Positions 33,307 to 42,788 of a stretch of DNA of 64,000 nt are shown piece by piece. The notes below the pieces were generated by a model, which made no database searches, was not told the origin of the DNA, and was given only the letters and a program-made list of their open reading frames with translations. Origin of the DNA: Nocardioides piscis. GTDB taxonomy: Bacteria; Actinomycetota; Actinomycetes; Propionibacteriales; Nocardioidaceae. The position numbers and the translations under genes are program-made. Numbering within the stretch: position 1 is the first letter of the stretch; each line of letters begins with the position of its first letter. Where the stretch lies: the NCBI RefSeq assembly GCF_011300215.1, contig NZ_CP049866.1:2170001-2234000 (forward strand), given 5' to 3'.

Positions 33307-34791
33307 TCAGCGCCGGTTGATCGTCGTGGTCGTCAGCCGGAAGCGCTGGTCGTCGTCGCGGGGCACTCCGTGGCAGGCGTAGGGGGTCCGACGCCCGCAG
33401 TCATAGCGGGTCGAGGCGTTGGTCAGGACGACGACGACCTTGCGCACGCGGGCGGGGGAGAAGGTCACCACTCGCCGGCCGGTGCCGCGCCGGTCGAGAC
33501 GGACGTTCGCCCGGGCGACCTTTCCGGACTTGAGGAAGACCATCGTCGAGGCCACCGCCCCACTGGTGCGGCGGGCATCGACGGCGATGCGCAGCCGTGC
33601 CCGGCGTGCCAGCCGTGCGCCCGGCCTGAGGGCCACGACGTGCGAGGCCAGGTGCGGGACGCCGATGGCTCGGTCCTGCCAGGCCTGGCGGCGTCCACCC
33701 AGACGCATCGTCCGGTCGGGTCGGGCCGCGCGATAGGCCGAGCCCTCGTCATAGGCCTTGCGGGGCTGGAGGTTGGCGAGGTTGAAGGCGGCATAGACCT
33801 TGGCGAACGCCTCGCCCCGGCTGCGTGTGAAGTGGCGCAGGGCCTCGACGGAATAGTCGTTTCGCCGACCGGCTCCGGCGTCGGCGAGCCGCCAGATGCG
33901 GCGGACCGCATCGACGCCGTAGCGCTGGGAGAGGAACTGGAAGAACAGCCAGTTGCCATAGCTGCCGAGCCCCGCCTGCCCGCTGTCGAGGGGCGTGCGG
34001 CGCGTGCCGAACTGGCCGTCGGCGAGGAACTGCCGGTTGTCGTTGACGTCGTCGGCGACCTGCTCCTCCATCCAGGTGGCGGTGGACTCCAGGAACCACT
34101 TGTCCTCACGCACGTCCATGCCGAACTGGACGGCGTGGAAGAGCTCGTGGGCCGCAGTGACACGCAGGCTCTCGTCCGGGGGCATCGGGAAACCGACGAA
34201 GTCGTCGTCGAGGACGCAGTAGGAGGAGGCGTGGTCACGCGTGCCGGCCACCGAGGCCTCCGGCGTGCAATAGCCGTAGAGCCCGGCGCGGGAGATGTCG
34301 GCGAGATAGATGTCGAACTGCGTGCTGTCCCCGCGACCGCCGTCGCTGGGCGGTGCCGGATAGCCGAGCTCGGCCATCTTGGCCAGCGAGAGCTCGGCCA
34401 CCTCGATGTTTCGGCGCACCCAGTCGGGTGTCACCCCGTCGCTCGCGGTCATCGGCGGGGCGTCGGCGGTCGTCGTGACGTAGTGCACGCACACCCAAGC
34501 CCCGCACGCCCGTTCCTGCGGAGCGGCCGGGTCCCAGGTGAAGTCGGACGAACCGCTGGGCGGATCGCTGGGTCGGGCGAGCACCGTGTGGCCGCGGCGA
34601 GCGCTGAAGGCCAGGTCGAGGTCGGGATCCTGCGTGACGCCCTGGTCGAGGCCGAGGTAGGCGTCGCGCAGGTCCAGCGTCAGCTCGCGCGTCGGGGCAG
34701 GCAGACCCGGGTCGTCCCCGGACGCCTGCGCAGGAGCAAGGGGCGCGAGGACGGCCGTCAGACCGACGAGCATGGTGAGGAAGGTGCGCAC
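33307..34791 (-). CDS. Secreted putative zinc metalloprotease, MXAN_6640-like (copy 2)
   Basis: A 494-residue paralogue of the gene downstream. Signal peptide MRTFLTMLVGLTAVLAPLAPAQA. The zinc site is AAHELFHAVQF, followed by FLESTATWMEEQVADDVNDNRQFL, nearly the same as the other copy. Shared cysteine contexts are CGAWVCVHYV, GYCTPEA, YCVLDDD and a C-terminal CGRRTPYACHGVPRDDDQRF. The start GTG 34791 shares one base with the stop of the cytidylyltransferase gene (TAGTG). Outside the catalytic block the two copies differ widely, so the duplication is old. Confidence 0.82.
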   Translation of the reverse strand: MRTFLTMLVGLTAVLAPLAPAQASGDDPGLPAPTRELTLDLRDAYLGLDQGVTQDPDLDLAFSARRGHTVLARPSDPPSGSSDFTWDPAAPQERACGAWVCVHYVTTTADAPPMTASDGVTPDWVRRNIEVAELSLAKMAELGYPAPPSDGGRGDSTQFDIYLADISRAGLYGYCTPEASVAGTRDHASSYCVLDDDFVGFPMPPDESLRVTAAHELFHAVQFGMDVREDKWFLESTATWMEEQVADDVNDNRQFLADGQFGTRRTPLDSGQAGLGSYGNWLFFQFLSQRYGVDAVRRIWRLADAGAGRRNDYSVEALRHFTRSRGEAFAKVYAAFNLANLQPRKAYDEGSAYRAARPDRTMRLGGRRQAWQDRAIGVPHLASHVVALRPGARLARRARLRIAVDARRTSGAVASTMVFLKSGKVARANVRLDRRGTGRRVVTFSPARVRKVVVVLTNASTRYDCGRRTPYACHGVPRDDDQRFRLTTTTINRR

Positions 34792-35186
34792 TACATCTCC
34801 GCGATGTGCTCGATGATCGCCGTGGTGGAGATCGCAGGGGTGCGGGTCAGGTAGACGACCTCGCAGACGTCGGAGAACTCGTCGAACTTGCCGGCCCAGT
34901 CGTCGCCCATCACGAGCACGTCGGCGCCGTGCTCGACGAGGTAGTCGCGCTTGGCCTCCAGGCTCTCCTCGACGAACACCTCGTCGACGACCCTCAGCGC
35001 CGCGACGATCGCCAGCCGCTCGCGCTGGCTGAACACCGGCACCCGACCCTTCTTCCGCTCGTTGAGGGCATCGGCGGAGACGCCCACGACCAGCCTGTCC
35101 CCGAGCTCAGCGGCCCGCTCCAGCACGCGCAGGTGGCCGACGTGGAAGACGTCGAAAGTGCCGAAGGTGACCACGGTGCGGGACAT
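34791..35186 (-). CDS. Cytidylyltransferase family protein (TagD/glycerol-3-phosphate cytidylyltransferase-like)
   Basis: A 131-residue nucleotidyltransferase with TFGTFDVFHVGHLRVLERA (HxGH site), the RVPVFSQRERLAIVAALRVVDEVF block, and the ISTTAIIEHI motif, which are the signatures of CDP-glycerol synthase. It couples CTP with a small sugar or polyol phosphate, commonly for teichoic acid or capsule building blocks. ATG 35186 is chosen because it starts the domain. No teichoic acid genes are near, so the product is uncertain. Confidence 0.85.
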   Translation of the reverse strand: MSRTVVTFGTFDVFHVGHLRVLERAAELGDRLVVGVSADALNERKKGRVPVFSQRERLAIVAALRVVDEVFVEESLEAKRDYLVEHGADVLVMGDDWAGKFDEFSDVCEVVYLTRTPAISTTAIIEHIAEM

Positions 35187-35227
35187 GCGCGTCAATGTAT
35201 CCGCCGGCTGGCTGAGAGGATCACGCA

Positions 35228-36499
35228 GTGACCACCTTGACACCGATCTCGTTGATCACGCCCGACCCGGGCGCTGACGAGGCGCGCCGCCGCGGGCTGC
35301 GCCAGATGCGGACCGTCGCGGTCGCGTTGCTGGTCCTCGCTGCCGTCGTCTACGTCGCCACGCTCGACCAGGACGGGTTCTGGGGTTTCGTCAACGCCGG
35401 CGCCGAGGCGTCGATGGTCGGCGCCATCGCAGACTGGTTCGCGGTGACTGCACTGTTCAAGCACCCCCTCGGGCTGCCGATCCCGCACACCGCGCTGATC
35501 CCCAAGCGCAAGGACGAGCTCGGCAAGGGGCTCGAGGAGTTCGTGGGGGAGAACTTCCTCCAGGAGGACATCATCCGCGACCGGGTGGGCGCGGCAGGGA
35601 TCTCGGCGCGGGTCGGCGACTGGCTCTCCGACCCGGCCAACACCCGTCGGGTGGTCGACGAGGTGTCCGACGTGGCGGCGATCGCGCTGGGCAAGGTGCG
35701 CGACGAGCACATCGCCGACCTGGTCAGCGAGGCGTTCGTGCCGCGGTTCCGCGAGGAGCCGATCGCGCCGCTGCTCGGCAGCATGCTCACCGAGCTGGTC
35801 CGCGACGACCTGCACCACGGCCTGGTCGACCTTGCGCTCGACGAGATGCACCGCTGGCTGGTGCACAACGGCGACACCTTCGTCGAGGTCCTCGGGGAGC
35901 GCGCCCCCTGGTGGGCGCCGCCGCGTCTCAACGAGGCAGTGACCCAGCGGCTGCACGTCGAGGCGATCCGCTGGATCTCCGACATCCGTGAGGACCCCGA
36001 CCACCACGCACGCGCTGCGATGGACTCGATGCTGCGGCAGCTCGGCCAGGACCTGCTGACCGACCCGCAGACCCAGGACCGGGCCGAGCGCTTCAAGGAG
36101 CGCCTGCTCGACCACCCGCAGGTCGTCACCACGGCCATCTCGCTGTGGAAGGCGATGCGCTCGGCGCTGTTGAGCTCGATGCGCGACCGCAACGGGGCGG
36201 TGCGCCAGCGACTGCAGCAGGAGCTCGACGCGTTCTCCGGACGCATCGCCACCGACGCCGCGCTGCGGGAGAAGCTCGACAAGGCCGCCGCCGACGTCGC
36301 CGTCTTCGCCGTGTCGAGGTATGGCGCTGAGCTGACCGCCGTCATCACCCACACCATCGAGCGCTGGGACGGCAAGGAGGCCGCGCGCCGCATCGAGCTC
36401 CACGTGGGGCGCGACCTGCAGTTCATCCGGATCAACGGCACGATCGTCGGCGGGCTCGTCGGCGTCCTCATCCACGCAATCAGCCTGGCCGTGCACTGA
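35228..36499 (+). CDS. DUF445 (YjiN-like) membrane protein
   Basis: A 423-residue protein with an N-terminal membrane helix (TVAVALLVLAAVVYVATL) followed by the DUF445 signature GFVNAGAEASMVGAIADWFAVTALFKHPLG and PIPHTALIPKRKDELG. A long helical middle region and a C-terminal membrane helix GTIVGGLVGVLIHAISLAV follow. The domain is widespread and has no established biochemical role. Start is GTG 35228. Its stop overlaps the start of the S4 gene by one base. Confidence 0.88.
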   Translation: MTTLTPISLITPDPGADEARRRGLRQMRTVAVALLVLAAVVYVATLDQDGFWGFVNAGAEASMVGAIADWFAVTALFKHPLGLPIPHTALIPKRKDELGKGLEEFVGENFLQEDIIRDRVGAAGISARVGDWLSDPANTRRVVDEVSDVAAIALGKVRDEHIADLVSEAFVPRFREEPIAPLLGSMLTELVRDDLHHGLVDLALDEMHRWLVHNGDTFVEVLGERAPWWAPPRLNEAVTQRLHVEAIRWISDIREDPDHHARAAMDSMLRQLGQDLLTDPQTQDRAERFKERLLDHPQVVTTAISLWKAMRSALLSSMRDRNGAVRQRLQQELDAFSGRIATDAALREKLDKAAADVAVFAVSRYGAELTAVITHTIERWDGKEAARRIELHVGRDLQFIRINGTIVGGLVGVLIHAISLAVH

Positions 36500-36756
36500 T
36501 GGAGGACCCCATGGACGTCCCGATCCGCGACGAGTCGATCCGACTCGGGCAGTTCCTCAAGCTGGCCAACCTGGTCGAGAGCGGCGCCGAGGCCAAGCCG
36601 GTGATCGCCGACGGGCAGGTCAAGGTGAACGGCGAGGTGGAGACCCGGCGTGGCCGGCAGCTGGTCGTCGGCGACGAGGTCGACCTGGCGGGCCAGAGTG
36701 CCCGCGTCGTGGCCGGAGACGACTCAGGGGACGCCGGCATCGACGTCCCCTGGTGA
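36499..36756 (+). CDS. RNA-binding S4 domain protein (YbcJ-like)
   Basis: An 85-residue protein made almost wholly of one S4 fold: IRLGQFLKLANLVESGAEAKPVIADGQVKVNGEVETRRGRQLVVGDEV. Such small S4 proteins bind RNA or ribosomal particles. ATG 36499 is in a TGATG coupling with the DUF445 gene; ATG 36511 is an alternative that removes four residues. Confidence 0.9.
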   Translation: MEDPMDVPIRDESIRLGQFLKLANLVESGAEAKPVIADGQVKVNGEVETRRGRQLVVGDEVDLAGQSARVVAGDDSGDAGIDVPW

Positions 36757-36765
36757 GCTGATGGG

Positions 36766-37134
36766 TCAGCGGACCTCGAGCAGGTCCACCACGAAGATCA
36801 GCGTCTCGCCGGGCTTGATCGCGCCGCCGGCCCCGCGGTCGCCATACCCGAGGTGCGGGGGGATGACGAGGCGACGCCGGCCGCCGACCTTCATGCCCTG
36901 CACGCCGGTGTCCCAGCCCTGGATCACCTGGCCGATGCCGAGGCGGAAGTCGAGCGGGGCGCCGCGGTTGTAGGAGGCGTCGAACTCCTCGCCACTCGAG
37001 TGTGCGACCCCGACGTAGTGGACGGAGACGGTCGAGCCGGAGGTGGCTTCGGCGCCGTCACCCTCGACGAGGTCGGTGACCTCGAGGTCGGCGGGGGCAT
37101 CTCCCATGTGCGGGTCGACGTCAGGCTTCTGCAT
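36766..37134 (-). CDS. FKBP-type peptidyl-prolyl cis-trans isomerase
   Basis: A 122-residue single FKBP domain in the cytoplasm, with no signal peptide. The conserved elements are VSVHYVGVAHSSGEEFDASY, the active-site GQVIQGWDTGVQGMKVGGRRRLVIPPHLGYGDRG and LIFVVDLLEV. It speeds prolyl isomerisation in folding. It is convergent with the S4 gene, 9 bases apart, and follows the CBS gene on the same strand. Confidence 0.95.
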   Translation of the reverse strand: MQKPDVDPHMGDAPADLEVTDLVEGDGAEATSGSTVSVHYVGVAHSSGEEFDASYNRGAPLDFRLGIGQVIQGWDTGVQGMKVGGRRRLVIPPHLGYGDRGAGGAIKPGETLIFVVDLLEVR

Positions 37135-37155
37135 GGTCGGGCCTTTCTGTGGCGG

Positions 37156-37587
37156 TCAGGTCTGGTGGACGTAGCTGTCGAGCTGGTCGCGCTCGAACTC
37201 GAGCTCGCCGATGCGAGTCTTCACCACGTCGCCGATGCTGATGATGCCGGTCAGCTTGCCGTCGGTGAGCACCGGGACGTGCCGGATGCGGTGCTCGGTC
37301 ATCACCTGCATCAGGTCGGTGAGCGCCTCGTCGCCCTCACAGGTGCGCACCTCCGCGGTCATGATGTCGCGCACCGTGGAGTCGAGGACGCTGGTGTCGT
37401 CGCCGAGACGGCGCACGACGTCGCGCTCGCTGACGATGCCGTCGACACCCTCACCGTCGGCGCTCACGATCAGGGCGCCGATGTTGTGCTCGGCGAGGAG
37501 GCGGATCAGCTCCCGGACTCCTGCGTCGGGGCTGATCGTGATGACGTCGTGGCTGGACTTGGCGCTGAGAACGTCCTTGATGCGCAT
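37156..37587 (-). CDS. CBS-domain-pair protein
   Basis: A 143-residue protein consisting of two CBS motifs: TISPDAGVRELIRLLAEHNIGALIV with GIVSERDVVRRL, and CEGDEALTDLMQVMTEHRIRHVPVL with GIISIGDVVKTRI. Stand-alone pairs of this kind bind adenine nucleotides and are often dormancy or stress linked in actinobacteria (for example Hrp1 of M. tuberculosis). No catalytic domain. A ribosome-binding GGAGG lies ahead of the ATG at 37587. Confidence 0.92.
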   Translation of the reverse strand: MRIKDVLSAKSSHDVITISPDAGVRELIRLLAEHNIGALIVSADGEGVDGIVSERDVVRRLGDDTSVLDSTVRDIMTAEVRTCEGDEALTDLMQVMTEHRIRHVPVLTDGKLTGIISIGDVVKTRIGELEFERDQLDSYVHQT

Positions 37588-37661
37588 GGCTGCCTCCTGG
37601 GTGGATCGTGCTTGCTTGCCACGCTAGCGCTCGCGCAGGCGGCAGTGGAAGGAGGTCGGTC

Positions 37662-38567
37662 TCAGTCCTCGGACGAGGGGGACTGGCGTGACCTCAGGTC
37701 GTGCACCGAGCCGCGCCCCTGCTGGGTCGAGTCGGGGTCGGAGTCGTCATGGCGCATCGAGCCCAGGAAGGACAGCGCCGCGTCGTGGAGGTGGCCGTTG
37801 CTGGCGATCGCGTTGCCGCCGTACGGGCCGTCGACGCCGTCGAGGGACGTGAAGCGCCCGCCGGCCTCGCGGACGATGACGTCGAGCGCCGCCATGTCAT
37901 AGACCTCGAGCTCGGGCTCGGCCGCGAGGTCCACGGTCCCCTCCGCGAGGAGCATGTAGGACCAGAAGTCGCCATACGCCCGGGTGCGCCAGCAGCGCCG
38001 CGAGAGTGAGATGAAGTCCTGCAGGCGGTCGCGCTCGTCCCAGCCCGAGAGCGAGCTGTAGGACAGGGACGCGTCCTCGAGGGCCCGGACGTCGGAGACC
38101 TCGCACGGGGTGGCCTTGAGCAGCGAACGACCGGTCCACGCGCCGTTGCCCTTCGACGCCCACCAGCGTCGCTGCAGCGCCGGCGCGGACACGACGCCCA
38201 GGACGACCTCGTCGTCGACCGCCAGCGAGATCAGGGTGGCCCAGACAGGGACCCCGCGGACGTAGTTCTTGGTGCCGTCGATCGGGTCGATGATCCAGCG
38301 TCGCTGGCTGTGCCCGCTGGAGCCCTGCTCCTCGCCGAGGACCGCGTCGCGTGAGCGAGCGCGCGAGAGCGTCCGGCGGATGCCCTCCTCGACGGTCTGG
38401 TCGGCGTCGGTGACCGGCGTCAGGTCGGGCTTGCTCATGACGTGCAGGTCGAGCGACTTGAAGCGGGCCATGGTCGTCGAGTCGGCGTCGTCGGCCAGGA
38501 CGTGCGCCAGGCGCAGGTCGTCGATGTAGTTGAACTGGCTCGCGTCGCTGGGGCCGGAGATGGGCAT
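37662..38567 (-). CDS. hisN: Histidinol-phosphatase of the inositol monophosphatase family
   Basis: A 301-residue metal-dependent phosphatase. Metal-site motifs are LGEEQG, WIIDPIDGTKNYVRG and the late EVYDMAALDVIVREAGG. The match with actinobacterial HisN is best by length and by DPIDGTKNYVRGVPVWATLI. It removes phosphate from L-histidinol phosphate in histidine synthesis; an inositol-1-phosphatase role cannot be excluded by sequence alone. ATG 38567 begins the conserved N-terminus; the upstream extension runs into the promoter of the divergent gene. Confidence 0.85.
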   Translation of the reverse strand: MPISGPSDASQFNYIDDLRLAHVLADDADSTTMARFKSLDLHVMSKPDLTPVTDADQTVEEGIRRTLSRARSRDAVLGEEQGSSGHSQRRWIIDPIDGTKNYVRGVPVWATLISLAVDDEVVLGVVSAPALQRRWWASKGNGAWTGRSLLKATPCEVSDVRALEDASLSYSSLSGWDERDRLQDFISLSRRCWRTRAYGDFWSYMLLAEGTVDLAAEPELEVYDMAALDVIVREAGGRFTSLDGVDGPYGGNAIASNGHLHDAALSFLGSMRHDDSDPDSTQQGRGSVHDLRSRQSPSSED

Positions 38568-38610
38568 GGCCGACAGGCTATTGCCACCGCGTCGGTCTAC
38601 GGTGTCCGCC

Positions 38611-39078
38611 ATGGAGATCTTCGGCCTGCCGTTGCACCCCCTGGTCGTCCACGCGGTCGTCGTCCTCGCCCCGCTCGCGGGCCTGGTCGGCCTCGCCTAC
38701 GCGTTCGTGCCGAAGTGGCGCTGGCTGCTGCGCTGGCCGCTCGTCGCGCTGTCGCTGGTGGTGGCGACCGCGGCCCTGGTCGCCGTGGCGGCGGGGGAGT
38801 CGCTGCTCGACGCCCGCCCCGAGCTCGAGCCCCTGGTGGAGGAGCACGAGGAGTACGGCGAGCTGCTGCGCACCTGGGCCCTGACGTTCGTCGTCGACGC
38901 GGTGCTCGCGGCCTGGGCGCTCGGCGGCCCGTCCGCGCTGGCGTCGGGTCGAGGGGCCCGGGAGTCCAAGGGTGCCCTCGGCTGGGTCGCGCTGGTCCTG
39001 CTCGTCGCGGGCTCGATCGGGCTGATGGTGCTGGTCTTCCTCGCCGGTGACTCCGGTTCTCGCGCGGTCTGGGGCTGA
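38611..39078 (+). CDS. DUF2231 family membrane protein
   Basis: A 155-residue protein with four membrane helices and the family start MEIFGLPLHPLVVHAVVVLAPLAGLVG. The second and third helices enclose GESLLDARPELEPLVEEHEEYGELLRTWAL. Function unknown; some family members are thought to be redox or metal-linked, but nothing here shows it. ATG 38611 is preferred over the longer frame because it matches the family N-terminus. Confidence 0.85.
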   Translation: MEIFGLPLHPLVVHAVVVLAPLAGLVGLAYAFVPKWRWLLRWPLVALSLVVATAALVAVAAGESLLDARPELEPLVEEHEEYGELLRTWALTFVVDAVLAAWALGGPSALASGRGARESKGALGWVALVLLVAGSIGLMVLVFLAGDSGSRAVWG

Positions 39079-39081
39079 CCC

Positions 39082-40086
39082 CTACCAGTCCGCTGCACCC
39101 TCGCGCGCGGCCAGCAGCCGCCGGAACGACTCGACGCGGTCGGGATCCGTCTCGCCGGACTCGATGGCCACGTCGAGGCCACACTCGGGCTCGCCGGTGC
39201 CGTGGCTGCAGCCGCGCGGGCAGTCCTCGGTCATCTCCTCCAGGTCGGGGAAGGTGCCGATCAGGTCCTCGGGCTTCACGTGCGCCAGCCCGAACGAGCG
39301 GATGCCGGGGGTGTCGATGATCCAGCCCTCGCCCCTGCCGTCGGGACCGGGCAGCTCGAGCAGATAGGCCGAGGTGGAGGTGTGCCGGCCGCGGCCGGTG
39401 ACGGCGTTGACGATGCCGACGCTGCGGTGGGCCTCCGGCACCAGCGCGTTGACCAGCGTCGACTTGCCGACACCGCTGTGGCCCACCAGCACGCTCGTGC
39501 GTCCGCGCAACCGGTCTCGGACCTCGGCCAGGTCGCCGCCGCGCTCGGTCACCACCCACGGCACGCCCAGCGAGCGATAGGTCGACAGCAGCACCTCCGG
39601 GTCGGCGAGGTCGGCCTTGGTCAGGCACAGGAGCGGGGCCATGCCGGCGTCGTATGCCGCCACCAGCGCCCGGTCGATGAGGCGCGGGCGTGGCTCGGGG
39701 TCGGCCAGGGCCGCGACCACGACGAGCTGGTCGGCGTTGGAGACGATCACCCGCTCGACGGGGTCGTCGTCATCCGCCGTACGCCGCAGCGTGGTCGTCC
39801 TCGGCACGACCTCCACGATCCGGGCGAGCGAGCCGTCGACCCCCGACACGTCTCCGACCACCCGCACCCGGTCGCCGACCACCACGCCCTTGCGGCCCAG
39901 CGGTCGCGACTTCATCGCCATCACCGTGACGCCGTCGATCAGCAGCGTGAACCGTCCGCGGTCGACGGTGACGACGACCCCGTCGACGGCGTCGTCGTAG
40001 GACGGGCGGTCCTTGGTGCGGGGGCGGGTGCGACGGCGTGGCCGCTCGTAGTGCTCGGCGTCGTGGTCGGTGTAGCGGTTGCTCAC
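39082..40086 (-). CDS. rsgA: Ribosome small-subunit-dependent GTPase RsgA
   Basis: A 334-residue circularly permuted GTPase that helps late 30S maturation. An N-terminal OB-like domain ([21 protein letters not shown]) precedes the permuted G motifs LTKAD, then [14 protein letters not shown] and DTPGIRSFG. The C-terminal zinc knuckle is [15 protein letters not shown]. The start is GTG 40086 in a GTGA overlap with aroA. In M. tuberculosis the aroA and rsgA genes are also neighbours. Confidence 0.95.
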   Translation of the reverse strand: MSNRYTDHDAEHYERPRRRTRPRTKDRPSYDDAVDGVVVTVDRGRFTLLIDGVTVMAMKSRPLGRKGVVVGDRVRVVGDVSGVDGSLARIVEVVPRTTTLRRTADDDDPVERVIVSNADQLVVVAALADPEPRPRLIDRALVAAYDAGMAPLLCLTKADLADPEVLLSTYRSLGVPWVVTERGGDLAEVRDRLRGRTSVLVGHSGVGKSTLVNALVPEAHRSVGIVNAVTGRGRHTSTSAYLLELPGPDGRGEGWIIDTPGIRSFGLAHVKPEDLIGTFPDLEEMTEDCPRGCSHGTGEPECGLDVAIESGETDPDRVESFRRLLAAREGAADW

Positions 40087-41384
40087 CGATGCTCCACGAG
40101 GGCCGGCCCGGTCAGGTCGAGCCACGCGCCCGCGAAGTCGGGGAACGTCTTGGCCGTCGTCTCGATGTCCTCGACGAGCACGCCGCCGACGGCCGAGCCG
40201 ATGATGACCCCGGCGTGGGCCATCCGGTGGTCGGCATAGGTGCGGAAGACGCCGCCGTGCAGGGTCGCGGGCCGGATCGAGAGCCCGTCGGCGTGCTCGG
40301 TGACGTCGGCGCCGAGGTTGCCGAGCTCGCGGGCCAGGGCCGCGAGGCGGTCGGTCTCGTGGCCCCGGATGTGGCCGATGCCGCGCAGGTGGGAGGGCGA
40401 GTCGGCCAGGGCACACAGCGCCGCGATCGCCGGGGTCAGCTCGCCCACGTCGTGGAGGTCGAGGTCGACACCGTGGAGCTGACCGGCGCCGCGCACGGTC
40501 AGGCCGACGTCGTCCAGCGAGACCTCGCAGCCCATCCGGGTCAGCACCTCGCGCAGCTCGTCTCCCGGCTGCGTGGTGCTCGACGGCCAGTCGCGGATGG
40601 TGATCTCCCCGCCGGTCGTGGCCGCCAGCGCGAGGAAGGGGGCCGCGTTGGACAGGTCGGGCTCGATCGCCTCGTCGACGGCCCCGATCGGTCCCGGCGC
40701 GACGGCCCAGCGGTTGGCGTCCGTGTCGTCGACCTCGACGCCGCGGGCTCGGAGCATCGAGATCGTCATGTCGATGTGGGGGAGCGACGGCACGGGCTTG
40801 CCGTCGTGGCGCACGTCGACGCCCTCGTCATATCGCGCGCCGGCCAGCAGGAGCGCGGAGATGAACTGCGAGGACGCGCTGGCGTCGATCACGACCGTCC
40901 CACCGCGCACCGACCCGTGGCCGCGGACGGTGAACGGGAGCGAACCGCGGCCGCCGTCGTCGATGTCGACCCCGAGACCCCCCAGCGCGGCGAGCACCTC
41001 GCCGACGGGCCGGTTGCGCATGTGCGGGTCGCCGTCGAAGCTGATGCGCCCCGTCGACAAACCGGCCACCGGCGGCACGAACCGCATCACCGTCCCGGCC
41101 AGCCCGCAGTCGACGTCAGCGTCGTGGGTCAGGTCGGCGGGGGTGATGCGCCAGTCGTCCCCCTCGTCGACCACACCGATGCCCATCGCGGCCAGCGCGG
41201 CGGTCATCAACAAGGTGTCGCGCGAGCGGAGCGGTCGGCGTACGACGCTGGGTCCGTCGGCCAGCGCCGCCAGGATCAGCGCGCGGTTGGTCAGCGACTT
41301 GCTGCCCGGCAACGAGATCGTGCTGGTGACCGGCGAGGTGGGGCGCGGTGCGGGCCAGGGGTCGGCGAGGGGGCTGCCGACCAT
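40083..41384 (-). CDS. aroA: 3-phosphoshikimate 1-carboxyvinyltransferase (EPSP synthase)
   Basis: A 433-residue shikimate-pathway enzyme that joins phosphoenolpyruvate to shikimate-3-phosphate. It shows [20 protein letters not shown], the [10 protein letters not shown] loop, [28 protein letters not shown] and [14 protein letters not shown] with the conserved C-terminal acid helix. ATG 41384 overlaps the DoxX-like stop by 4 bases, forming the run doxX-aroA-rsgA on the minus strand. Confidence 0.96.
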   Translation of the reverse strand: MVGSPLADPWPAPRPTSPVTSTISLPGSKSLTNRALILAALADGPSVVRRPLRSRDTLLMTAALAAMGIGVVDEGDDWRITPADLTHDADVDCGLAGTVMRFVPPVAGLSTGRISFDGDPHMRNRPVGEVLAALGGLGVDIDDGGRGSLPFTVRGHGSVRGGTVVIDASASSQFISALLLAGARYDEGVDVRHDGKPVPSLPHIDMTISMLRARGVEVDDTDANRWAVAPGPIGAVDEAIEPDLSNAAPFLALAATTGGEITIRDWPSSTTQPGDELREVLTRMGCEVSLDDVGLTVRGAGQLHGVDLDLHDVGELTPAIAALCALADSPSHLRGIGHIRGHETDRLAALARELGNLGADVTEHADGLSIRPATLHGGVFRTYADHRMAHAGVIIGSAVGGVLVEDIETTAKTFPDFAGAWLDLTGPALVEHR

Positions 41385-41914
41385 CAGGTCAGCTGAGCCT
41401 TCGCCAGCTTCGCCTCGCGACGTGCGTCCTTGGCCAGCTGACCCGCCTCGCGCTTGGCGTCCTTGGCGAGCCGGCGGGCGCGCCAGGGCAGGCCGGGCTT
41501 GCCGTCGGTGTCGACACCGGCGAGCAGCAGGCCGCCCATCATCGAGACGTTCTTGAAGAAGTGGACCTTCTGGTTGCCCTTCGCGGCCGGGTCGGACTCC
41601 TCCCAGAAGCGGTGGGCAGCCATCGTCGTGGGGACGAGCGAGGCAGCGAGGACCGCCGAGGACAGCCGGGGCGCCCGTCCGGTCGCGAGGGCAGCGCCGG
41701 CGAGGATGTGGACCGCCGCGTTGAGCCGGACCAGCGTGACCGGGTCGGTCGGGATGGGTGCCTGCGGCACGGCCTTCTGCATCATCGGCACCACCTTGTC
41801 GGTGACAGGTTGCGCTGCCGGCGCCAACGAGGTGGCGTTCTTGAGCGAGTTGATGCCACCGACGACGAACATCGAGGCAAGCATCGGACGAGCGAGCAGT
41901 CTGGTGACGGTCAT
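41384..41914 (-). CDS. DoxX family membrane protein
   Basis: A 176-residue protein with the DoxX start [21 protein letters not shown], three further hydrophobic segments ([50 protein letters not shown]), and a highly charged C-terminal tail rich in Lys/Arg/Ala repeats ([23 protein letters not shown]). DoxX proteins are often tied to thiol-redox homeostasis; one is part of a membrane oxidoreductase complex in mycobacteria. The basic tail may bind membrane surface or nucleic acid. Confidence 0.87.
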   Translation of the reverse strand: MTVTRLLARPMLASMFVVGGINSLKNATSLAPAAQPVTDKVVPMMQKAVPQAPIPTDPVTLVRLNAAVHILAGAALATGRAPRLSSAVLAASLVPTTMAAHRFWEESDPAAKGNQKVHFFKNVSMMGGLLLAGVDTDGKPGLPWRARRLAKDAKREAGQLAKDARREAKLAKAQLT

Positions 41915-41943
41915 GGCTCTTTCCTACACGATCTGCTGGCAGG

Positions 41944-41964
41944 GTGCCCCACCTGATGGGGCAC
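41944..41964. promoter_or_regulatory. Hairpin GTGCCCCA/TGGGGCAC in the doxX-SRAP divergent gap
   Basis: GTGCCCCA-CCTGA-TGGGGCAC is an 8-base perfect stem with a 5-base loop in the 114-base gap between two divergent genes. The sequence GGGCACTGG recurs just downstream. It may be a regulator binding site; no LexA-type box is visible despite the SOS-associated neighbour. Confidence 0.35.
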
Positions 41965-42028
41965 TGGTCTGCTCGGCCCCTCTGGTCGGGCACTGGCTCA
42001 TCTCGCGGATCTCACTAGTCTGGCTGCC

Positions 42029-42775
42029 ATGTGTGGTCGCTACGCCTCCTCCCGCCGGCCGGAGGACCTGATCGATGAGTTCGAGGTCGTCGAGGATCGC
42101 ACCCCCGTCCCGCTCGCAGCCGACTACAACATCGCGCCCACCAAGCAGGTCTATGCAGTCGTCGAGCGCCCCCCGAGCAAGGACAGCCCCGAGCCGCCCG
42201 AGCGCCAGCTGCGGGTGCTGACCTGGGGGCTGGTCCCGTCGTGGGCCAAGGACCCGAGCATCGGCAACCGGATGATCAACGCCCGGATGGAGACGGTCGC
42301 CGAGAAGCCGGCCTTCAAGCGGGCCTTCGCCGTCCGGCGCTGCCTGCTCCCGGCCGACGGCTACTACGAGTGGTATCCCACCTCGCAGACCAATGCGAAG
42401 GGCAAGCCGGTCAAGCAGCCCTACTTCATCCGCCCCGCTGACGGCGGTGTCCTCGCGATGGCCGGGCTCTACGAGATCTGGCGCGACCCCGCCCGCGCCG
42501 ACGGCGACCCCGACCGGTTCCGCTGGACCTGCACGGTCCTGACCACCGAGGCGGAGGACTCGCTCGGCCACATCCACGACCGGATGCCGCTGATGGTCGA
42601 GCGCGACCGCTGGGCCGAGTGGCTCGACCCACGCACCGCTGGCCGGACCGAGCTGCTGGTCCCCGCCGCCCCGGGAAACCTCGAGGCCTATCCCGTCGCA
42701 CCCCTGGTCAGCAACGTGCGCAACAACGGCCCCGAGCTCGTCCAGCCACTTCCCCTCGAGGAGGCACTTGCATGA
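42029..42775 (+). CDS. SOS response-associated peptidase, SRAP/YedK family
   Basis: A 248-residue SRAP protein that forms a covalent thiazolidine link with abasic sites in single-stranded DNA through Cys2 (MCGRYASS). The other conserved residues are in NIAPTKQVY, RMINARMETV, LLPADGYYEWY and LGHIHDRMPLMV, so all four catalytic positions are kept. No obvious SOS box upstream. In M. tuberculosis the same family member (Rv3226c) lies next to aroA. Confidence 0.95.
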   Translation: MCGRYASSRRPEDLIDEFEVVEDRTPVPLAADYNIAPTKQVYAVVERPPSKDSPEPPERQLRVLTWGLVPSWAKDPSIGNRMINARMETVAEKPAFKRAFAVRRCLLPADGYYEWYPTSQTNAKGKPVKQPYFIRPADGGVLAMAGLYEIWRDPARADGDPDRFRWTCTVLTTEAEDSLGHIHDRMPLMVERDRWAEWLDPRTAGRTELLVPAAPGNLEAYPVAPLVSNVRNNGPELVQPLPLEEALA

Positions 42776-42788
42776 GAGAGGGCACGCC

